Source of the DNA: Dietzia aurantiaca
Lineage (GTDB): Bacteria > Actinomycetota > Actinomycetes > Mycobacteriales > Mycobacteriaceae
Reading direction: 5' to 3'
DNA: 64,000 nt
Assembly (NCBI RefSeq): GCF_021033825.1
Contig: NZ_JAIFXZ010000016.1
Coordinates: forward strand, 1 to 64,000
In this document: positions 53,029-62,957 of the stretch, one piece after another
Layout: every line of letters starts with the position of its first letter
How positions within the stretch are numbered: position 1 is the first letter of the stretch
The notes under the pieces: generated by a model
The model's database searches: none
Told to the model about the DNA's origin: nothing
What the model saw: only the letters and a program-made list of their open reading frames with translations
Program-made: the position numbers and the translations under genes

Positions 53029-53364
53029 TCACATTCCGAGGCCGCCCATCATGTCACCGAGGCCGCCGCCGGAGGCCAGCGGGCCGAGGCGGTTCTCGGC
53101 GAGCTGCTGGACCTTGACGTGAGCGTCGCCGAACGCGCCGACGAGGAGGTCCTGCAAGGTGTCTACATCCTCCGGGTCGACGACCTTCGGGTCGATCGCC
53201 ACGCCGGTGACCTCACCCGTGCCGCGCATGGAGACGGTGACGAGCCCGCCGCCGGCCTGGCCGTCGACCGTGCTCGCGGCGATCTCCTGCTGCGCCTCGG
53301 CGAGCTGGGCCTGCATCTGCTGGGCCTGCTGGAGGAGTGCGTTCATGTCGGGTCCGGGCTGCAT
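53029..53364 (-). CDS. YbaB/EbfC nucleoid-associated protein
   Basis: A 111-aa DNA-binding protein. It opens with [19 protein letters not shown], continues with [20 protein letters not shown] and ends in a Gly/Met-rich tail. YbaB dimers form a tweezer that binds DNA and affects nucleoid structure. The ATG at 53364 has AAAGGA. The order dnaX-ybaB-recR is conserved in many bacteria. Confidence 0.93.
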   Translation of the reverse strand: MQPGPDMNALLQQAQQMQAQLAEAQQEIAASTVDGQAGGGLVTVSMRGTGEVTGVAIDPKVVDPEDVDTLQDLLVGAFGDAHVKVQQLAENRLGPLASGGGLGDMMGGLGM

Positions 53365-53489
53365 CTGGGGGTCCTTTCGGCGGTGTACTGGGCTCTGCCT
53401 GTTCCTGCCCGGGGTCGGCCCCGGTCGGTCGGCACCCAGCGTAACCGTCCGATCGGACACAGTGCCGTGCCCGCGCCGCCGCGGGTGGG

Positions 53490-56138
53490 TCAGCGGTCGA
53501 TCGGGCGAGCCCCGAGGTGCTCCTTGAGCAGGGCCAGCGCGATGTCCTCACCGGTGCGGTGGTCGAGATTCTGCGGGCCGCTGCTGCGGGCCTCGTCGAC
53601 CATCTCATCCTCGGAGATCGGCGCCGCTGGCGGCGCGTCGGGTTCGCCGGGTTCCGGTTCGGGCTCCTCGGGCGGCGGCGGGATGTCGTCGTACCCGCTC
53701 TGTCCGCCACCGGACTGCCCCTCGGTGCGTCCCTGGAGCCGACGCTCCCAACCCCGGGGTTCGGCCTGCGGGGGCGCTCCGGCAGCCCCGCCGGCCGGGC
53801 CTGCGGCGCCTCCCCTGGCCGCCGACTGATCGGAGGCGGGGGCTGCGCCACCTGCGGGCATACTGCCGGAGGTGCACTCGATGGTCCACTCGCCGCCCAC
53901 GACCTCGGTGATCGAGTCGGTGATGGCGGTGGCGTTGTGCGGCTGCGCCAGTCGCTTGGCCAACGGTGCGTAGTCGTGGACCAGGTGGATCATCCGGCCG
54001 TTGACCGCGGCCACGGTCGCACCGGCGAGCATGACCTCGACGGTCCTGGTCCGCTTACGCACGGCGTCACGGATGGCGGGCCAGGCACGGCGGATGTCCT
54101 CGGCCTCGAGACCCGCACCCGTGCCCGCGTCGGCAGCAGCGGGAGCAGCGGGAGCAGCGGGAGCCGACTCTGCCGGGGCCGGTTCTGTAGCAGGTGCCGC
54201 AGGCGGGGCGGGCTGCGGAGCGGCGCCCGCCCGAGGTGACTGCTCGGGCATCTCAGGCTGCTGTGGCCGGGCCCGCTGCTCGGCAGGGGACTTCCCCGCC
54301 GTGGTCTGCTCGTGCCACGGATCGTCAGTCGGTGCAGACGGCCGCGCGGCCCCCTGCTCGGCCTGCGAAGTGTCGGACTGCTCCTCAGCCGGCACAACCG
54401 CCGGGGGTGCGTCGTGCTGAGTCTGGTGGTCGGCCTGTTGCTGTGCGACGGATTCGCCGGGAACCACCGGCGCCGCGGGGTTCGGAGCGGCAGCCGGCTC
54501 GTCCGCGGGCTCGGGTTCCCGGGGCTCGGCGTACGGCTGTGGGGGCTCTGCCTGATCGGCTGGAGCCTGCGACTCAGGAACCCGGGGCGCCCGCGCCTGG
54601 CCCGGCGCCTGCTCTGCGGCAGGCTCGGACTCGGGATTCTGCGTGGCCGGAGCAGGCTCGGGACTCTCCGTGGTCGGAGCGGGCCCGGTCGCCTGGGCGG
54701 CCGGAGCGGCGGGCGGCACAGGAGTCGGCGGAGTGGGAGTGGGCACTGCCGCCGACGGGTTCGCCGCAGCCGCGCCGGCCGCGGCATCGGCGGCCTGCTG
54801 CTGCGACCGGCGGACGAACTTCGGCCGGCCTTCGGCGGGAGCCGCAGCGCCGGAGGACTGCGCCGCGGGCGGGTGACCGGCGGGGGCGGGGGCGGCGTTG
54901 TCGTCGTCAGGCCCGCTCCCACCCGGGGCGGAACCTCCGCCACCACCGGCGCCCGCGGTGGCGGCCGGGGCACCTCCCCCTACGGCGGGCCGCCCGGCCT
55001 CGAGCGACTCGACTCGCTGGAGCAGCGCGGCCACGGAATCATCCGCCGACGGCAGCAAGAGCTTGGCGCAGAGAATCTCGAGCAACAGCCGCGGCGAGGT
55101 CGCCCCACGCATCGACGCCATTCCCTCGTGCACCATGTCTGCGCAGCGGGCGAGCGTGGCGGGCCCGATGTTCTCGGCCTGGCGGCGCATCGTGTCCGCC
55201 TGCTCGACGGGCGCGTCGACGAGCCCGCGCTCGATGGCCTGCGGCACCGACTGCACCATGATCAGATCGCGCAGCCGCTGCAGAAGGTCGGCCGCGAACC
55301 GGCGCGGATCGTGTCCGGCCTCGACCACCTTGTCGACGGTCCGGAACAGTGTGGCCCCGTCCCCGGCCGCCAGCGCGTCCACGGAATCGTCGATCAGCGC
55401 GACCTCGGTGGCGCCCAGCAGCGCGACGGCCCGGGGGTAGGTGATTCCCTCGTCCCCGGCGCCGGCCATCAGCTGGTCCAGCACACTGAGGGTGTCTCGC
55501 GGCGACCCGCCACCGGCCCGGATGACCAGCGGGAACACCGTCGGGTCGACGTTCACGCCCTCCTGCTCGCTGATCCGCTCGACCAGCCCGCGCATCGACG
55601 ACGGCGTGAGCAGCCGGAACGGGTAGTGGTGCGTGCGCGAGCGGATGGTCGGCAGGACCTTCTCCGGCTCGGTGGTGGCGAAGATGAAGATGAGGTGCTC
55701 CGGCGGCTCCTCCACGATCTTGAGCAACGCGTTGAAACCCGCGTTGGTGACCATGTGGGCCTCATCGATGATGAGCACCCGGTACCGCGAGGACGCCGGC
55801 GCGAAGAACGCGCGTTCACGCAGGTCGCGCGTGTCGTCCACGCCGCCGTGGCTGGCCGCGTCGAGCTCCGTGACGTCCAGGGTGCCGTTGCCTCCGGGCG
55901 CGAGCGCGATGCACGAATCGCACTCACCGCACGGGTCGGGCGTGGGCCCCTGGACGCAGTTGAGCGAGCGGGCGAGGATCCGCGCGGACGAGGTCTTGCC
56001 GCAGCCGCGCGGCCCGGAGAACAGGTAGGCGTGGTTGATACGACCGGAGGACAACGCCACCGAGAGCGGATCGGTGACGTGCTCCTGCCCCACTACCTCG
56101 GCGAACGAGGCGGGACGATACTTCCGATAGAGAGCCAC
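53490..56138 (-). CDS. dnaX: DNA polymerase III subunits gamma and tau
   Basis: An 882-aa clamp-loader ATPase. The ATPase domain has [20 protein letters not shown] at its start, Walker [10 protein letters not shown] (42-50), zinc-module cysteines 61, 70, 73 and 76, and [26 protein letters not shown] Pro/Ala/Glu-rich linker of about 300 residues (about 410-720) precedes a C-terminal domain near [23 protein letters not shown]. The start is GTG at 56138. I see no A-rich slippery site for the gamma-making frameshift. A candidate promoter (TTGAAC-N17-TTGTAT) lies at 56385-56413 on the minus strand. Confidence 0.95.
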   Translation of the reverse strand: MALYRKYRPASFAEVVGQEHVTDPLSVALSSGRINHAYLFSGPRGCGKTSSARILARSLNCVQGPTPDPCGECDSCIALAPGGNGTLDVTELDAASHGGVDDTRDLRERAFFAPASSRYRVLIIDEAHMVTNAGFNALLKIVEEPPEHLIFIFATTEPEKVLPTIRSRTHHYPFRLLTPSSMRGLVERISEQEGVNVDPTVFPLVIRAGGGSPRDTLSVLDQLMAGAGDEGITYPRAVALLGATEVALIDDSVDALAAGDGATLFRTVDKVVEAGHDPRRFAADLLQRLRDLIMVQSVPQAIERGLVDAPVEQADTMRRQAENIGPATLARCADMVHEGMASMRGATSPRLLLEILCAKLLLPSADDSVAALLQRVESLEAGRPAVGGGAPAATAGAGGGGGSAPGGSGPDDDNAAPAPAGHPPAAQSSGAAAPAEGRPKFVRRSQQQAADAAAGAAAANPSAAVPTPTPPTPVPPAAPAAQATGPAPTTESPEPAPATQNPESEPAAEQAPGQARAPRVPESQAPADQAEPPQPYAEPREPEPADEPAAAPNPAAPVVPGESVAQQQADHQTQHDAPPAVVPAEEQSDTSQAEQGAARPSAPTDDPWHEQTTAGKSPAEQRARPQQPEMPEQSPRAGAAPQPAPPAAPATEPAPAESAPAAPAAPAAADAGTGAGLEAEDIRRAWPAIRDAVRKRTRTVEVMLAGATVAAVNGRMIHLVHDYAPLAKRLAQPHNATAITDSITEVVGGEWTIECTSGSMPAGGAAPASDQSAARGGAAGPAGGAAGAPPQAEPRGWERRLQGRTEGQSGGGQSGYDDIPPPPEEPEPEPGEPDAPPAAPISEDEMVDEARSSGPQNLDHRTGEDIALALLKEHLGARPIDR

Positions 56139-56665
56139 GCCTAGAGGGTACCGAGGGGGTCTGACAACCACGATGGGGACGGCGACCGGGCCATGCGGCC
56201 AACGTGGCGTGTGGGGAAATGACCGGAGGGGCCGCGCATGCGCAGCCCCTCCCGACGTCCCTCGCGCGGCGATAGGCCCCCTCAGACCCCGCGGCGCGGT
56301 TCCCGAACCGGGTCATCGGCGCCGGCCCCTCGCAGCCCCTCAGCTGCACTCCGGCACCCGACCCGTGCGGCTCGGACGAGTTTGATACAACCAGACCGCC
56401 ACGAGGGGTTCAAGGTCTTCACCCTATTGACGACTGATCAACAATCGGGCCCCGCGGAGTTATCGCACGTCAAGACCGCAGACACCCGTCAGTCCCGGCA
56501 CGCTTGATTTTTATAACGTGTCCCAGATCACCGCGCTGGAGATGCGCAGGTCACCCCGAGGGGCCCGACCTCTCACGCGAACTGACGCACCGACAACAGT
56601 TGACCCCCGGCCCGGTAACGATGCCGGACCGGTTGTTACACGCGCCGGAGGACGTGGTTGTCGGG
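56139..56665. other. Non-coding region upstream of dnaX
   Basis: About 530 bases between the aspartate aminotransferase stop and the dnaX start, with no convincing gene. A minus-strand -35/-10 pair (TTGAAC, 17-bp spacer, TTGTAT) at 56385-56413 could drive dnaX. A short AT-rich stretch at 56506-56518 stands out in GC-rich surroundings. Confidence 0.45.
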
Positions 56666-57934
56666 TCAGCCAGCAGCGCGGCAGGCGGCGAGCAGCACGC
56701 ACAACCCCACGACATCCATCGCGGTCTCTACCTCCACCAGCGGAGGCAAGGTCGGCGCCAGGCGGATGTGGCGATCATCCGGATCGTTGCCGTACGGGTA
56801 GGCCGACCCGGCGGGCGTCAGGGCCACGCCGAGCTCCTTGGCCAGGCGCACGGTCTCGGTCGCGGTGCCGTCGACCACCTCGAGATCGATGAAATAGCCG
56901 CCCTCGGGCATCACCCAGCTCGCGACGCCGTACTCACCGAGCCGGCGGGTCAGCGCGGCGTCGGCGGCCTCGAACTTCGGCGCGACGCTCTCGCGGTGCC
57001 TGAGCATGTGCGAGCGAACCCCGTCGGCGTCGCCGAAGAACCGGGCGTGCGCCAACTGGTTGACCTTGTTGGGGCCGATGGACCGGATCCCGGTGTGGCC
57101 GAGGTACCAGTCGAGGTTCGCCCTGGACGAGGACAGGAACGACACGCCCGCCCCGGCGAAGGTGATCTTGGAGGTCGAACAGACCTGCAGGAAGCGATTC
57201 GGGTACCCGGCCTCGGCGGCGATCGTGTCGACGTCCGGCACCTTGGGGAAGTCGTTGGTGAGGGTGTGGACGACGTAGGCGTTGTCCCAGATCACCCGGA
57301 AGTCGGGGGCGGCGGTGGCCATACGGGCCAGACGGGAGACCGTGTGGTCGTCGTAGACCGCGCCCGTGGGGTTGGAGAAGATCGGCACGCACCACATGCC
57401 CTTGATCGACGGATCCTCGGCGACGAGCCGCTCGACCTCGTCCATGTCCGGACCGGTCGGGCCCAGCGTCACCGGCACCATCTCGATGCCCAGCGCCTCG
57501 GTGATCCCGAAGTGGCGGTCGTAACCGGGCACGGGACACAGCCAGCGCAGCTGCGGCTCGTCCTTCCACGGCCGGAGGGAGTCGGGCGTGCCGAACAGCA
57601 TCGCGAACGTCAGCAGGTCGTACATGATCGACAGGCTCGCGTTGTCCTGCGCGATCACCCGGTCCACAGCCACGCCCAGCAGCTCGGCGAAGATCGACCG
57701 CAGTTCGGGCAGACCCGCACCGCCGCCGTAGTTGCGCACATCGGTCCCACCGGCCATGTGGTCGCCCTCGCCGGGCAGGGAGAGCAGCCGCTCGGACAGA
57801 TCGAGCTGCTCGGGCGAGGGCTTACCGCGCGTCAGATCCAGACTCAGCCCTGTCGCCGCCAACGCGTCAAACTCCGAGAACAGTTGCGACTCGAGCTGAG
57901 CGAGATCGGCGGTGGAGAGATCGGACAGCGCCAC
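56666..57934 (-). CDS. Aspartate aminotransferase, Rv3722c-type
   Basis: A 422-aa fold-type I PLP enzyme. The PLP lysine is in TSKITFAGAGVSFL. LTRGKPSPEQLDLSERLLSLPG, TDVRNYGGGAGLPELRSIFAELL and IGPNKVNQLAHARFFGDADG match the mycobacterial Rv3722c group, which transaminates aspartate and distributes nitrogen. I chose the GTG at 57934 with GGAGG five bases upstream over a TTG at 57958. It sits between dnaX and the SRP RNA, as in Mycobacterium. Confidence 0.92.
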   Translation of the reverse strand: MALSDLSTADLAQLESQLFSEFDALAATGLSLDLTRGKPSPEQLDLSERLLSLPGEGDHMAGGTDVRNYGGGAGLPELRSIFAELLGVAVDRVIAQDNASLSIMYDLLTFAMLFGTPDSLRPWKDEPQLRWLCPVPGYDRHFGITEALGIEMVPVTLGPTGPDMDEVERLVAEDPSIKGMWCVPIFSNPTGAVYDDHTVSRLARMATAAPDFRVIWDNAYVVHTLTNDFPKVPDVDTIAAEAGYPNRFLQVCSTSKITFAGAGVSFLSSSRANLDWYLGHTGIRSIGPNKVNQLAHARFFGDADGVRSHMLRHRESVAPKFEAADAALTRRLGEYGVASWVMPEGGYFIDLEVVDGTATETVRLAKELGVALTPAGSAYPYGNDPDDRHIRLAPTLPPLVEVETAMDVVGLCVLLAACRAAG

Positions 57935-57990
57935 GGTGGCCTCCGTCGGGTTCGGCAACTGGGGTGATGGTGGTGCCCTCTAGATATAAG

Positions 57991-58078
57991 GGGACCCCGC
58001 GCACCCGCCAGAGCCCGCTGACCCTTGCTGCCTTCCGGCCCTGGGGGAGTTCACAGGATGGACGCCGCGCGGGGTCCG
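57991..58078 (-). ncRNA. ffs: Small SRP RNA (4.5S)
   Basis: The minus strand carries the domain IV signature GGCCGGAAGGCAGCAAGGGT, and the ends GGACCCCGCGC and GCGCGGGGTCC pair to form the closing helix. It binds Ffh and targets nascent membrane proteins. It lies upstream of the aminotransferase gene. The exact ends are estimated from the helix. Confidence 0.9.
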
Positions 58079-58221
58079 TGGACGAGTCTAGCGGTGCGAC
58101 CCCCGAGCCCGCACATGACCCATCCCGCGACGCGCGTCGTCCGCCACCCAGGCGCCGCCCGCGCCACGCCCGCCGTGCCGTGGTTTGCCTCCGATCAACC
58201 GGGCTGGGTAAAGTGCTCCAC

Positions 58222-58309
58222 GGAGGATTCGCCTAGTGGCCTATGGCGCTCGCCTGGAACGCGGGTTGGGGTTTATAGCCCCTCAGGGGTTCAAATCCCC
58301 TATCCTCCG
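58222..58309 (+). tRNA. tRNA-Ser(GGA)
   Basis: A class II tRNA: acceptor GGAGGAT pairs with ATCCTCC, anticodon loop CTGGAAC gives anticodon GGA, a long variable arm (GGGG-TTTATA-CCCC), and T loop TTCAAAT between AGGGG and CCCCT. CCA is not encoded. tRNA-Ser next to the SRP RNA and dnaX matches the mycobacterial order. Confidence 0.95.
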
Positions 58310-58313
58310 CCGC

Positions 58314-58350
58314 AGACGCGGCCCGGAGCTCTCGAGCCCGGGCCGCGTCT
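58314..58350. terminator. Terminator shared by tRNA-Ser and the phosphotransferase gene
   Basis: AGACGCGGCCCGG pairs perfectly with CCGGGCCGCGTCT around an 11-nt loop. A short T-rich run follows on the plus strand. It lies between two convergent transcripts. Confidence 0.8.
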
Positions 58351-58351
58351 C

Positions 58352-59722
58352 TCATTTTGGGCCCACCAGCGTGATCGCCCCTGTGCCGCCATCGACGTGG
58401 ACCACTGCGTCCGCCGCGAGTCGGGCCGTCGCGGCCTCCACCCCGAGCACCGCCGGGATCCCCACCTCCCGCGCCACGATCGCCGCGTGCGAGAGCACCC
58501 CGCCCGTCGCCGTGATGACCGCCGCCGCGACGGTGAACAGCGGGGTCCACGCCGGATCGGTCTCACGGCAGACGAGCACGTCCCCCGGCCTCACCCGACG
58601 AAAGTCCGCCGGCCCCCGCACGTGACGGACACGTCCGGTGGCCGTCCCCGCCGCGCCGGCGACCCCGCGCAGCACATCGCGCCCCGGGGCCTGCGGCGCA
58701 GGAGCCGGCGCCGGCAACTCCGCGGTCACCGGCCGCGCCTGGAGGACCCGGATCCGGTCGCCTTCGAGCGCCCACTCCACGTCCCTGGGACCACCGAGCA
58801 CCTGCGAGATCCGGACGCCGAGCCCGTGCAGCGTCCGCACGTCGTCGTCGCGGAGACACGGCCGGGCCCGGTCCGCCGCGGGCACCGGGGAGGTGACGAT
58901 CCGCCCGCCGACCCGATCGCCACGTTCAGCCTTCGCCCCGATCCGACGAGCGAGTACGCCGGTCCCGTCGACGGTCCAGGAGTCCGGGGTCACCCGCCCG
59001 GAGACGAGCCCGTCGCCGATCCCCCACGTCGCCTCGATCACCGTGACCGCACCCGAGCCGCCGGTCGCCTCGGGCCACGTGAACATCACTCCGGACACCT
59101 GCGGGTCGACCCACTCCTGTACCAGCACGGCCATCTCCCCCGCGTCCGCGCCGGCGCCCTCATCGCTGCGGGCGCCCCCGTTGCCGCGGGCCACATGCGC
59201 GCGGTAGGCGACGGCCCGCTCGTTCCATGTCGACGCCCAGCACGCCCGGATCGCGTCGCGCACCCCGACGCGACCCCGCACGGCGAGCGCGCTGTGGTGC
59301 TGCCCCGCCGCCGAACGCCGGTCGGTGTCCTCCGATGACGACGACGAGCGCACCGCCACGCACCCCGAAGTCGATCGCCCGGTGAGACGGTCAAGCGCAC
59401 GGACGGTGGCGCCGTCGACCGAGGGGGGCAGTGCGGTGGCGAGGAGCTTCTCGCGGGCCTCCTGCGTCGGCCCGGCGATGCCGAGACCGGCGACCACGTC
59501 CCGGAAGACGCACCTGGGGACCACGAATCCGGGTGGGACGTCGAACCCGGCGCGCAGCAGTTCCGCCAGCGGCGCCGCCTTACCCCCGACCTCCGGGCCG
59601 TGCGCCTCGGCGAGGTCGACCAGCCGTTGGCGCCCCGGGTCCGATCCGCTCCCCTCTGGTCTGCCCCTCCCCGTACCGCACCGTCCCCCTCCGGCGGTCT
59701 GGCCTCCCGGCGCAGTGGTCAT
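58352..59722 (-). CDS. ATP-grasp/phosphohistidine protein (PEP synthase or PPDK-like, lacking the acceptor barrel)
   Basis: A 456-aa protein with two of the three domains of PEP synthase/PPDK enzymes. The ATP-binding domain spans about 34-335 (VGGKAAPLAELLRAGFDVPPGF, VRSSSSSEDT, DVEWALEG, QARPVT). The swivelling phosphohistidine domain spans about 350-456 with His412 in TGGVLSHAAIVARE. The PEP/pyruvate TIM barrel is absent, so the phosphate acceptor is unknown. Rifampin phosphotransferase combines the same two domains with a drug-binding one, so a phosphotransfer role on another compound is possible. The start at 59722 overlaps the upstream stop (ATGA). Confidence 0.85.
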   Translation of the reverse strand: MTTAPGGQTAGGGRCGTGRGRPEGSGSDPGRQRLVDLAEAHGPEVGGKAAPLAELLRAGFDVPPGFVVPRCVFRDVVAGLGIAGPTQEAREKLLATALPPSVDGATVRALDRLTGRSTSGCVAVRSSSSSEDTDRRSAAGQHHSALAVRGRVGVRDAIRACWASTWNERAVAYRAHVARGNGGARSDEGAGADAGEMAVLVQEWVDPQVSGVMFTWPEATGGSGAVTVIEATWGIGDGLVSGRVTPDSWTVDGTGVLARRIGAKAERGDRVGGRIVTSPVPAADRARPCLRDDDVRTLHGLGVRISQVLGGPRDVEWALEGDRIRVLQARPVTAELPAPAPAPQAPGRDVLRGVAGAAGTATGRVRHVRGPADFRRVRPGDVLVCRETDPAWTPLFTVAAAVITATGGVLSHAAIVAREVGIPAVLGVEAATARLAADAVVHVDGGTGAITLVGPK

Positions 59723-60312
59723 CGACGTTCCCGGCCCAGTCCGGAGATGAAGTCCTGGTGCAGTTCGGCCCACACGGCGTGGCAGGACGGAATCCCGATC
59801 CCGGCGATCCACTCGTCCTCACCTGTCCGGGCCCTGTCGACTGCGCTCGCGAACTGCCTCGGGTAGCGACCGTATCGCGGCACCGCCCCAACGAGTTGCT
59901 CCATAAGTTCGTCGAACTCGAGATATAGGTCGCCGAGCTCTGAGATCACCCGTTCCCGCGCCTTGCTCCGATCACTGTCCACCCCCGCCAGCTGCCACTC
60001 GGTCACCACCCGAACCAACCGGGGGTTGACCTGCTCGAACTCCGCGGCGGCCGACTCCACGAGACCTCGGATTCCCGGGCCGGCCATCTCGTCCGCCTGC
60101 AGCCGAGCATCGTGCATCCGTCCGCCCTCGGTAAGGATCCAGCCCCCGGAGCCGGTGAAGTCCATGAACTCCACGTATCCCCGCGACTCCAGTTCGCGCA
60201 GGGTTACTTCGACCGCCGGACCCGGCAGCATCGCACGTTCGGCAACCCGCTCCGAGTCGGCGAATCCCCCGAGCCTGACCGCGTGCAGGACCGGGAAATC
60301 TGCGGCGGTCAT
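59719..60312 (-). CDS. Winged-helix-like protein of the phosphotransferase operon
   Basis: A 197-aa protein. The N-terminal 70 residues look like a winged helix (FPVLHAVRLGGFADSERVAE, VEVTLRELESRGYVEFMD, WILTEGGRMHDARL), similar to MarR/PadR-type regulators. The C-terminal part is helical with no family I can name. Its start overlaps the stop of the upstream HTH gene, and its stop overlaps the start of the ATP-grasp gene (both ATGA), so all three are coupled. It may sense a ligand and bind the 19-bp palindrome at 60767. Confidence 0.75.
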   Translation of the reverse strand: MTAADFPVLHAVRLGGFADSERVAERAMLPGPAVEVTLRELESRGYVEFMDFTGSGGWILTEGGRMHDARLQADEMAGPGIRGLVESAAAEFEQVNPRLVRVVTEWQLAGVDSDRSKARERVISELGDLYLEFDELMEQLVGAVPRYGRYPRQFASAVDRARTGEDEWIAGIGIPSCHAVWAELHQDFISGLGRERR

Positions 60313-60743
60313 TGGCGGACCGCCTCTTCGTCGTCGGCCTCGTCACCCCCACCGGCGCCCTCCCTGGCGGCCTCCACGCGCGTCGACACCCGGCGGAAAC
60401 GCTGCTGTGCCGCCTGCGGCGTGCGCACCCTCAGCTGGCGGGCGATGTCCGGCCAGGTCAGACCCTCGGCGCGTGCGATGAGGATGAGCGCCGATTCCAG
60501 CGCGTCCAGGTCCTCCCGCGCGGTCTCGACCAGGGCCAGCGCGGCGCGAACATCGGCGTGCTCGACCCGCCCCACCCCGGCACCCGCCTGGCGCACAGCG
60601 AATCTGAGCAGAGTCGCGTCGTCGGGCGGGGCCCAGCTCGGCTGCCACGGCTGGCGCGCCAGCCGGTCGGCCCCCGCCTCGAGGAGATGTCGTCGTGCCG
60701 CGTCGACCTCGGCGGCCTCGCGTGCCTCACCAGTGGGTTCCAT
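60309..60743 (-). CDS. Small HTH-domain protein
   Basis: A 144-aa Ala/Arg-rich protein with a helix-turn-helix near ARAEGLTWPDIARQLRVRTPQAAQQRFRR (about 95-123), like sigma-factor region 4. The ATG at 60743 has GGGGAG; a GTG nine bases earlier overlaps that site. It is first in the coupled three-gene operon and lies 23 bases from a perfect 19-bp palindrome. It is probably a DNA-binding regulator of the operon; I recognise no named family. Confidence 0.75.
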   Translation of the reverse strand: MEPTGEAREAAEVDAARRHLLEAGADRLARQPWQPSWAPPDDATLLRFAVRQAGAGVGRVEHADVRAALALVETAREDLDALESALILIARAEGLTWPDIARQLRVRTPQAAQQRFRRVSTRVEAAREGAGGGDEADDEEAVRQ

Positions 60744-60766
60744 GGGCCCCACACTCCCCGATCAAC

Positions 60767-60785
60767 ATTGTGTTGTCAACACAAT
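60767..60785. promoter_or_regulatory. Perfect 19-bp palindromic operator
   Basis: ATTGTGTTG-T-CAACACAAT: 9-bp arms about a single central base, AT-rich within GC-rich DNA, 23 bases upstream of the HTH gene start. It is the probable operator of one of the two DNA-binding proteins in the operon. Confidence 0.75.
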
Positions 60786-60913
60786 ATTGACCCAACCTCG
60801 GAGGGCGAGAATGCGAGCCAGCTGACGCGAGTGCGGCATCACGCGGTGGAGGCGCCAGAGTTGCTACCGCGCACCGGCCGAACTCGCAGCGCCTCAGCCA
60901 CTCCGGACTCGCT

Positions 60914-62950
60914 CTAGTCCGCCTCTCGCTCACGAGCGAAGGCCGCCGCCCGGTCGACGTACCACAGCAACGTGTCCGGCTCGTCTGTCACCGTGAGACT
61001 CACTGCGTCCGGGTCCGCACCTTGATAGATTTGCTTGACCGGCACCTCCATCAACTTCCCGGTGCGGGTCCGTGGCACCGACGGTGCGGCGATGATCTCG
61101 TCAGGTACGTATCTCGGCGACACCTTCGACCGAATCTCGGCCACGATGGCGTTCCGTAGATCATCGTCGACCACAACGCCGTCATCGGGCACAACGAACA
61201 GCGGCATGTAGTAATCCCCTCCGCTGAGTTCGGCGCCGATCACCATCGACACACGCACACCCGGAACCGAATCCACCACCTCGCAGATATCAGCCGACCC
61301 CATCCGGATCCCGCCGCGATTAATCGTGGAATCAGAGCGCCCGTGGATGACGAAGGATCCCTCTGCCCGCCTGGTCGCCCAATCCCCCTGACGCCACATC
61401 CCGGGAAAATCCTCGAAGTAGGCGCTGCGGTACCTGCTTCGGTCGGGGTCGTTCCAGAAGGACACCGGCATGGACGGCAAAGCCTCGGTTATCACCAGTT
61501 CGCCGACCTCCCCGACCACGGGACGCCCCTCCGAATCCACAGTGTCGGCAGCAACACCCAGATAAGCCCCCTGGAGCTCGCCGACAAAGGTGGGATCCAG
61601 CGGATTCGACCCAACGATCCCCGAAGCGATATCGGTCCCGCCGGAATCGGAACCCAAATGCACATCGCGCTTCATTTCATCGTGGATCCACAGCCAGGTC
61701 GATTCCGGCAACGGCGACCCGGTCGACAGAATCGAGTCGAGCGATGAGAAGTCGTAGTGGTCACGAGGCGAGATACCGGAGCGCTCAATCCCGGTCAACA
61801 CCGCGGCGCCGACACCGAGAAACGTCACCCTCTCTTCCGCGCAGATCTCCAGATGCCTGGCCTGCGTGCCGAACGCCGGCGCTCCGTCATAGGTGATGAT
61901 GGTTGCCCCGCGCATCATCGAATCGACCAGCATGTTCCAGGCCACCCACGTGGTCGACACCGCGAAGTACACCCGGTCGCCCAAGCTGAGGTCGTACTGG
62001 AGCCCGTTGGCCTTGTTGACCTCGAGGACAACTCCACCGTGACCGTGGACGATCCCCTTCGGCTTTCCGGTAGTCCCCGAGGAGTACAACACCCACAGCG
62101 GATGGGAGAACTCGACCCGCTCGTACGTGGGCTGCGCAGGAACCGACATGATCGCCGACAACCGGATGCTCGGCACGCGGATCGCCGGGGACTCGCGGCT
62201 CGAGACCCCCCGAGTGTCCACCATGACGTGATGCTCGATCGACGGCAGGGCGTCGACAAGTTCCGGGAGCCCCTCTGTCATGTCGCGGTAGCGTCCGTTG
62301 AAGTCGTAGCCGTCGACCGTGAGCAGGACCTTCGGGGCGATCTGCGCGAAGCGATCGCTGACTCCCCGGACGCCGAAGTCGGTGTTGACCACGGACCAGA
62401 TTGCCCCAACGGATGCGGTAGCCAACAATGCGATGATCGTCTCCGGGATGTTCGGCAGAACCGCGCACACCACGTCACCCGGTCGCACGCCGAGCGAGCG
62501 GAAGTGCGCGGCGAGCGATGCTGTCCGCTCCTCGAGTTCTCGCCAGGTCACGGCCTCGCGATCCCGGGATTCGTGCAGTCCGACGACAGCCTCCCGGTCT
62601 GGATCCATGGCAGCGAATCGCAAGAGGTTCTCCGCGTAGTTCAGACGTGCCCCCGGGAACCAGGACGTCTCGGAGATGGACGCCCCGTTACGAACGGGAC
62701 CCGCTCCGCGCTCGCCGATGACGTCGTAGTACTCCCATACCGACTCCCAGAAGTCGTCGATGTTCTCAACGCTCCATCGGTGGAGTTCAGCGTACGTTCT
62801 CGGAGCCCCCCGCGTTTCGGCCAGCTGCACTCCGCGGACGTCGTGTAGCCAGTTCTGGAATGCCCGGATATCCGACCGCTCGACCCGCTCAGCTGACGGC
62901 GCCCAGGTTTTAACGCGCGCGACTGTGCGTTCCGTGTGCCTGTCCATCAT
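60914..62950 (-). CDS. aacS: Acetoacetate-CoA ligase
   Basis: A 678-aa acyl-activating enzyme that converts acetoacetate and ATP to acetoacetyl-CoA. The adenylation P-loop is LYSSGTTGKPKGIVHGHGG. VTFLGVGAAVLTGI, GSDSGGTDIASGIVG and GRSDSTINRGGIRMGSADI are typical of AacS, and the catalytic Lys is in RTRTGKLMEVPVKQ. The extended N-terminus (FQNWLHDVRGVQL, then WSVENIDDFWESVWEYYDV) is the AacS/acetyl-CoA synthetase form. Two ATGs are adjacent; the ribosome site is weak. It follows a short-chain fatty acid transporter gene by seven bases, forming an uptake-activation operon. Confidence 0.93.
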   Translation of the reverse strand: MMDRHTERTVARVKTWAPSAERVERSDIRAFQNWLHDVRGVQLAETRGAPRTYAELHRWSVENIDDFWESVWEYYDVIGERGAGPVRNGASISETSWFPGARLNYAENLLRFAAMDPDREAVVGLHESRDREAVTWRELEERTASLAAHFRSLGVRPGDVVCAVLPNIPETIIALLATASVGAIWSVVNTDFGVRGVSDRFAQIAPKVLLTVDGYDFNGRYRDMTEGLPELVDALPSIEHHVMVDTRGVSSRESPAIRVPSIRLSAIMSVPAQPTYERVEFSHPLWVLYSSGTTGKPKGIVHGHGGVVLEVNKANGLQYDLSLGDRVYFAVSTTWVAWNMLVDSMMRGATIITYDGAPAFGTQARHLEICAEERVTFLGVGAAVLTGIERSGISPRDHYDFSSLDSILSTGSPLPESTWLWIHDEMKRDVHLGSDSGGTDIASGIVGSNPLDPTFVGELQGAYLGVAADTVDSEGRPVVGEVGELVITEALPSMPVSFWNDPDRSRYRSAYFEDFPGMWRQGDWATRRAEGSFVIHGRSDSTINRGGIRMGSADICEVVDSVPGVRVSMVIGAELSGGDYYMPLFVVPDDGVVVDDDLRNAIVAEIRSKVSPRYVPDEIIAAPSVPRTRTGKLMEVPVKQIYQGADPDAVSLTVTDEPDTLLWYVDRAAAFAREREAD

Positions 62951-62957
62951 CTGCCGT

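Noticed and set aside
53490-56138. Programmed frameshift in dnaX producing gamma
   Set aside because: No A-rich slippery heptamer is seen in the GC-rich gene.
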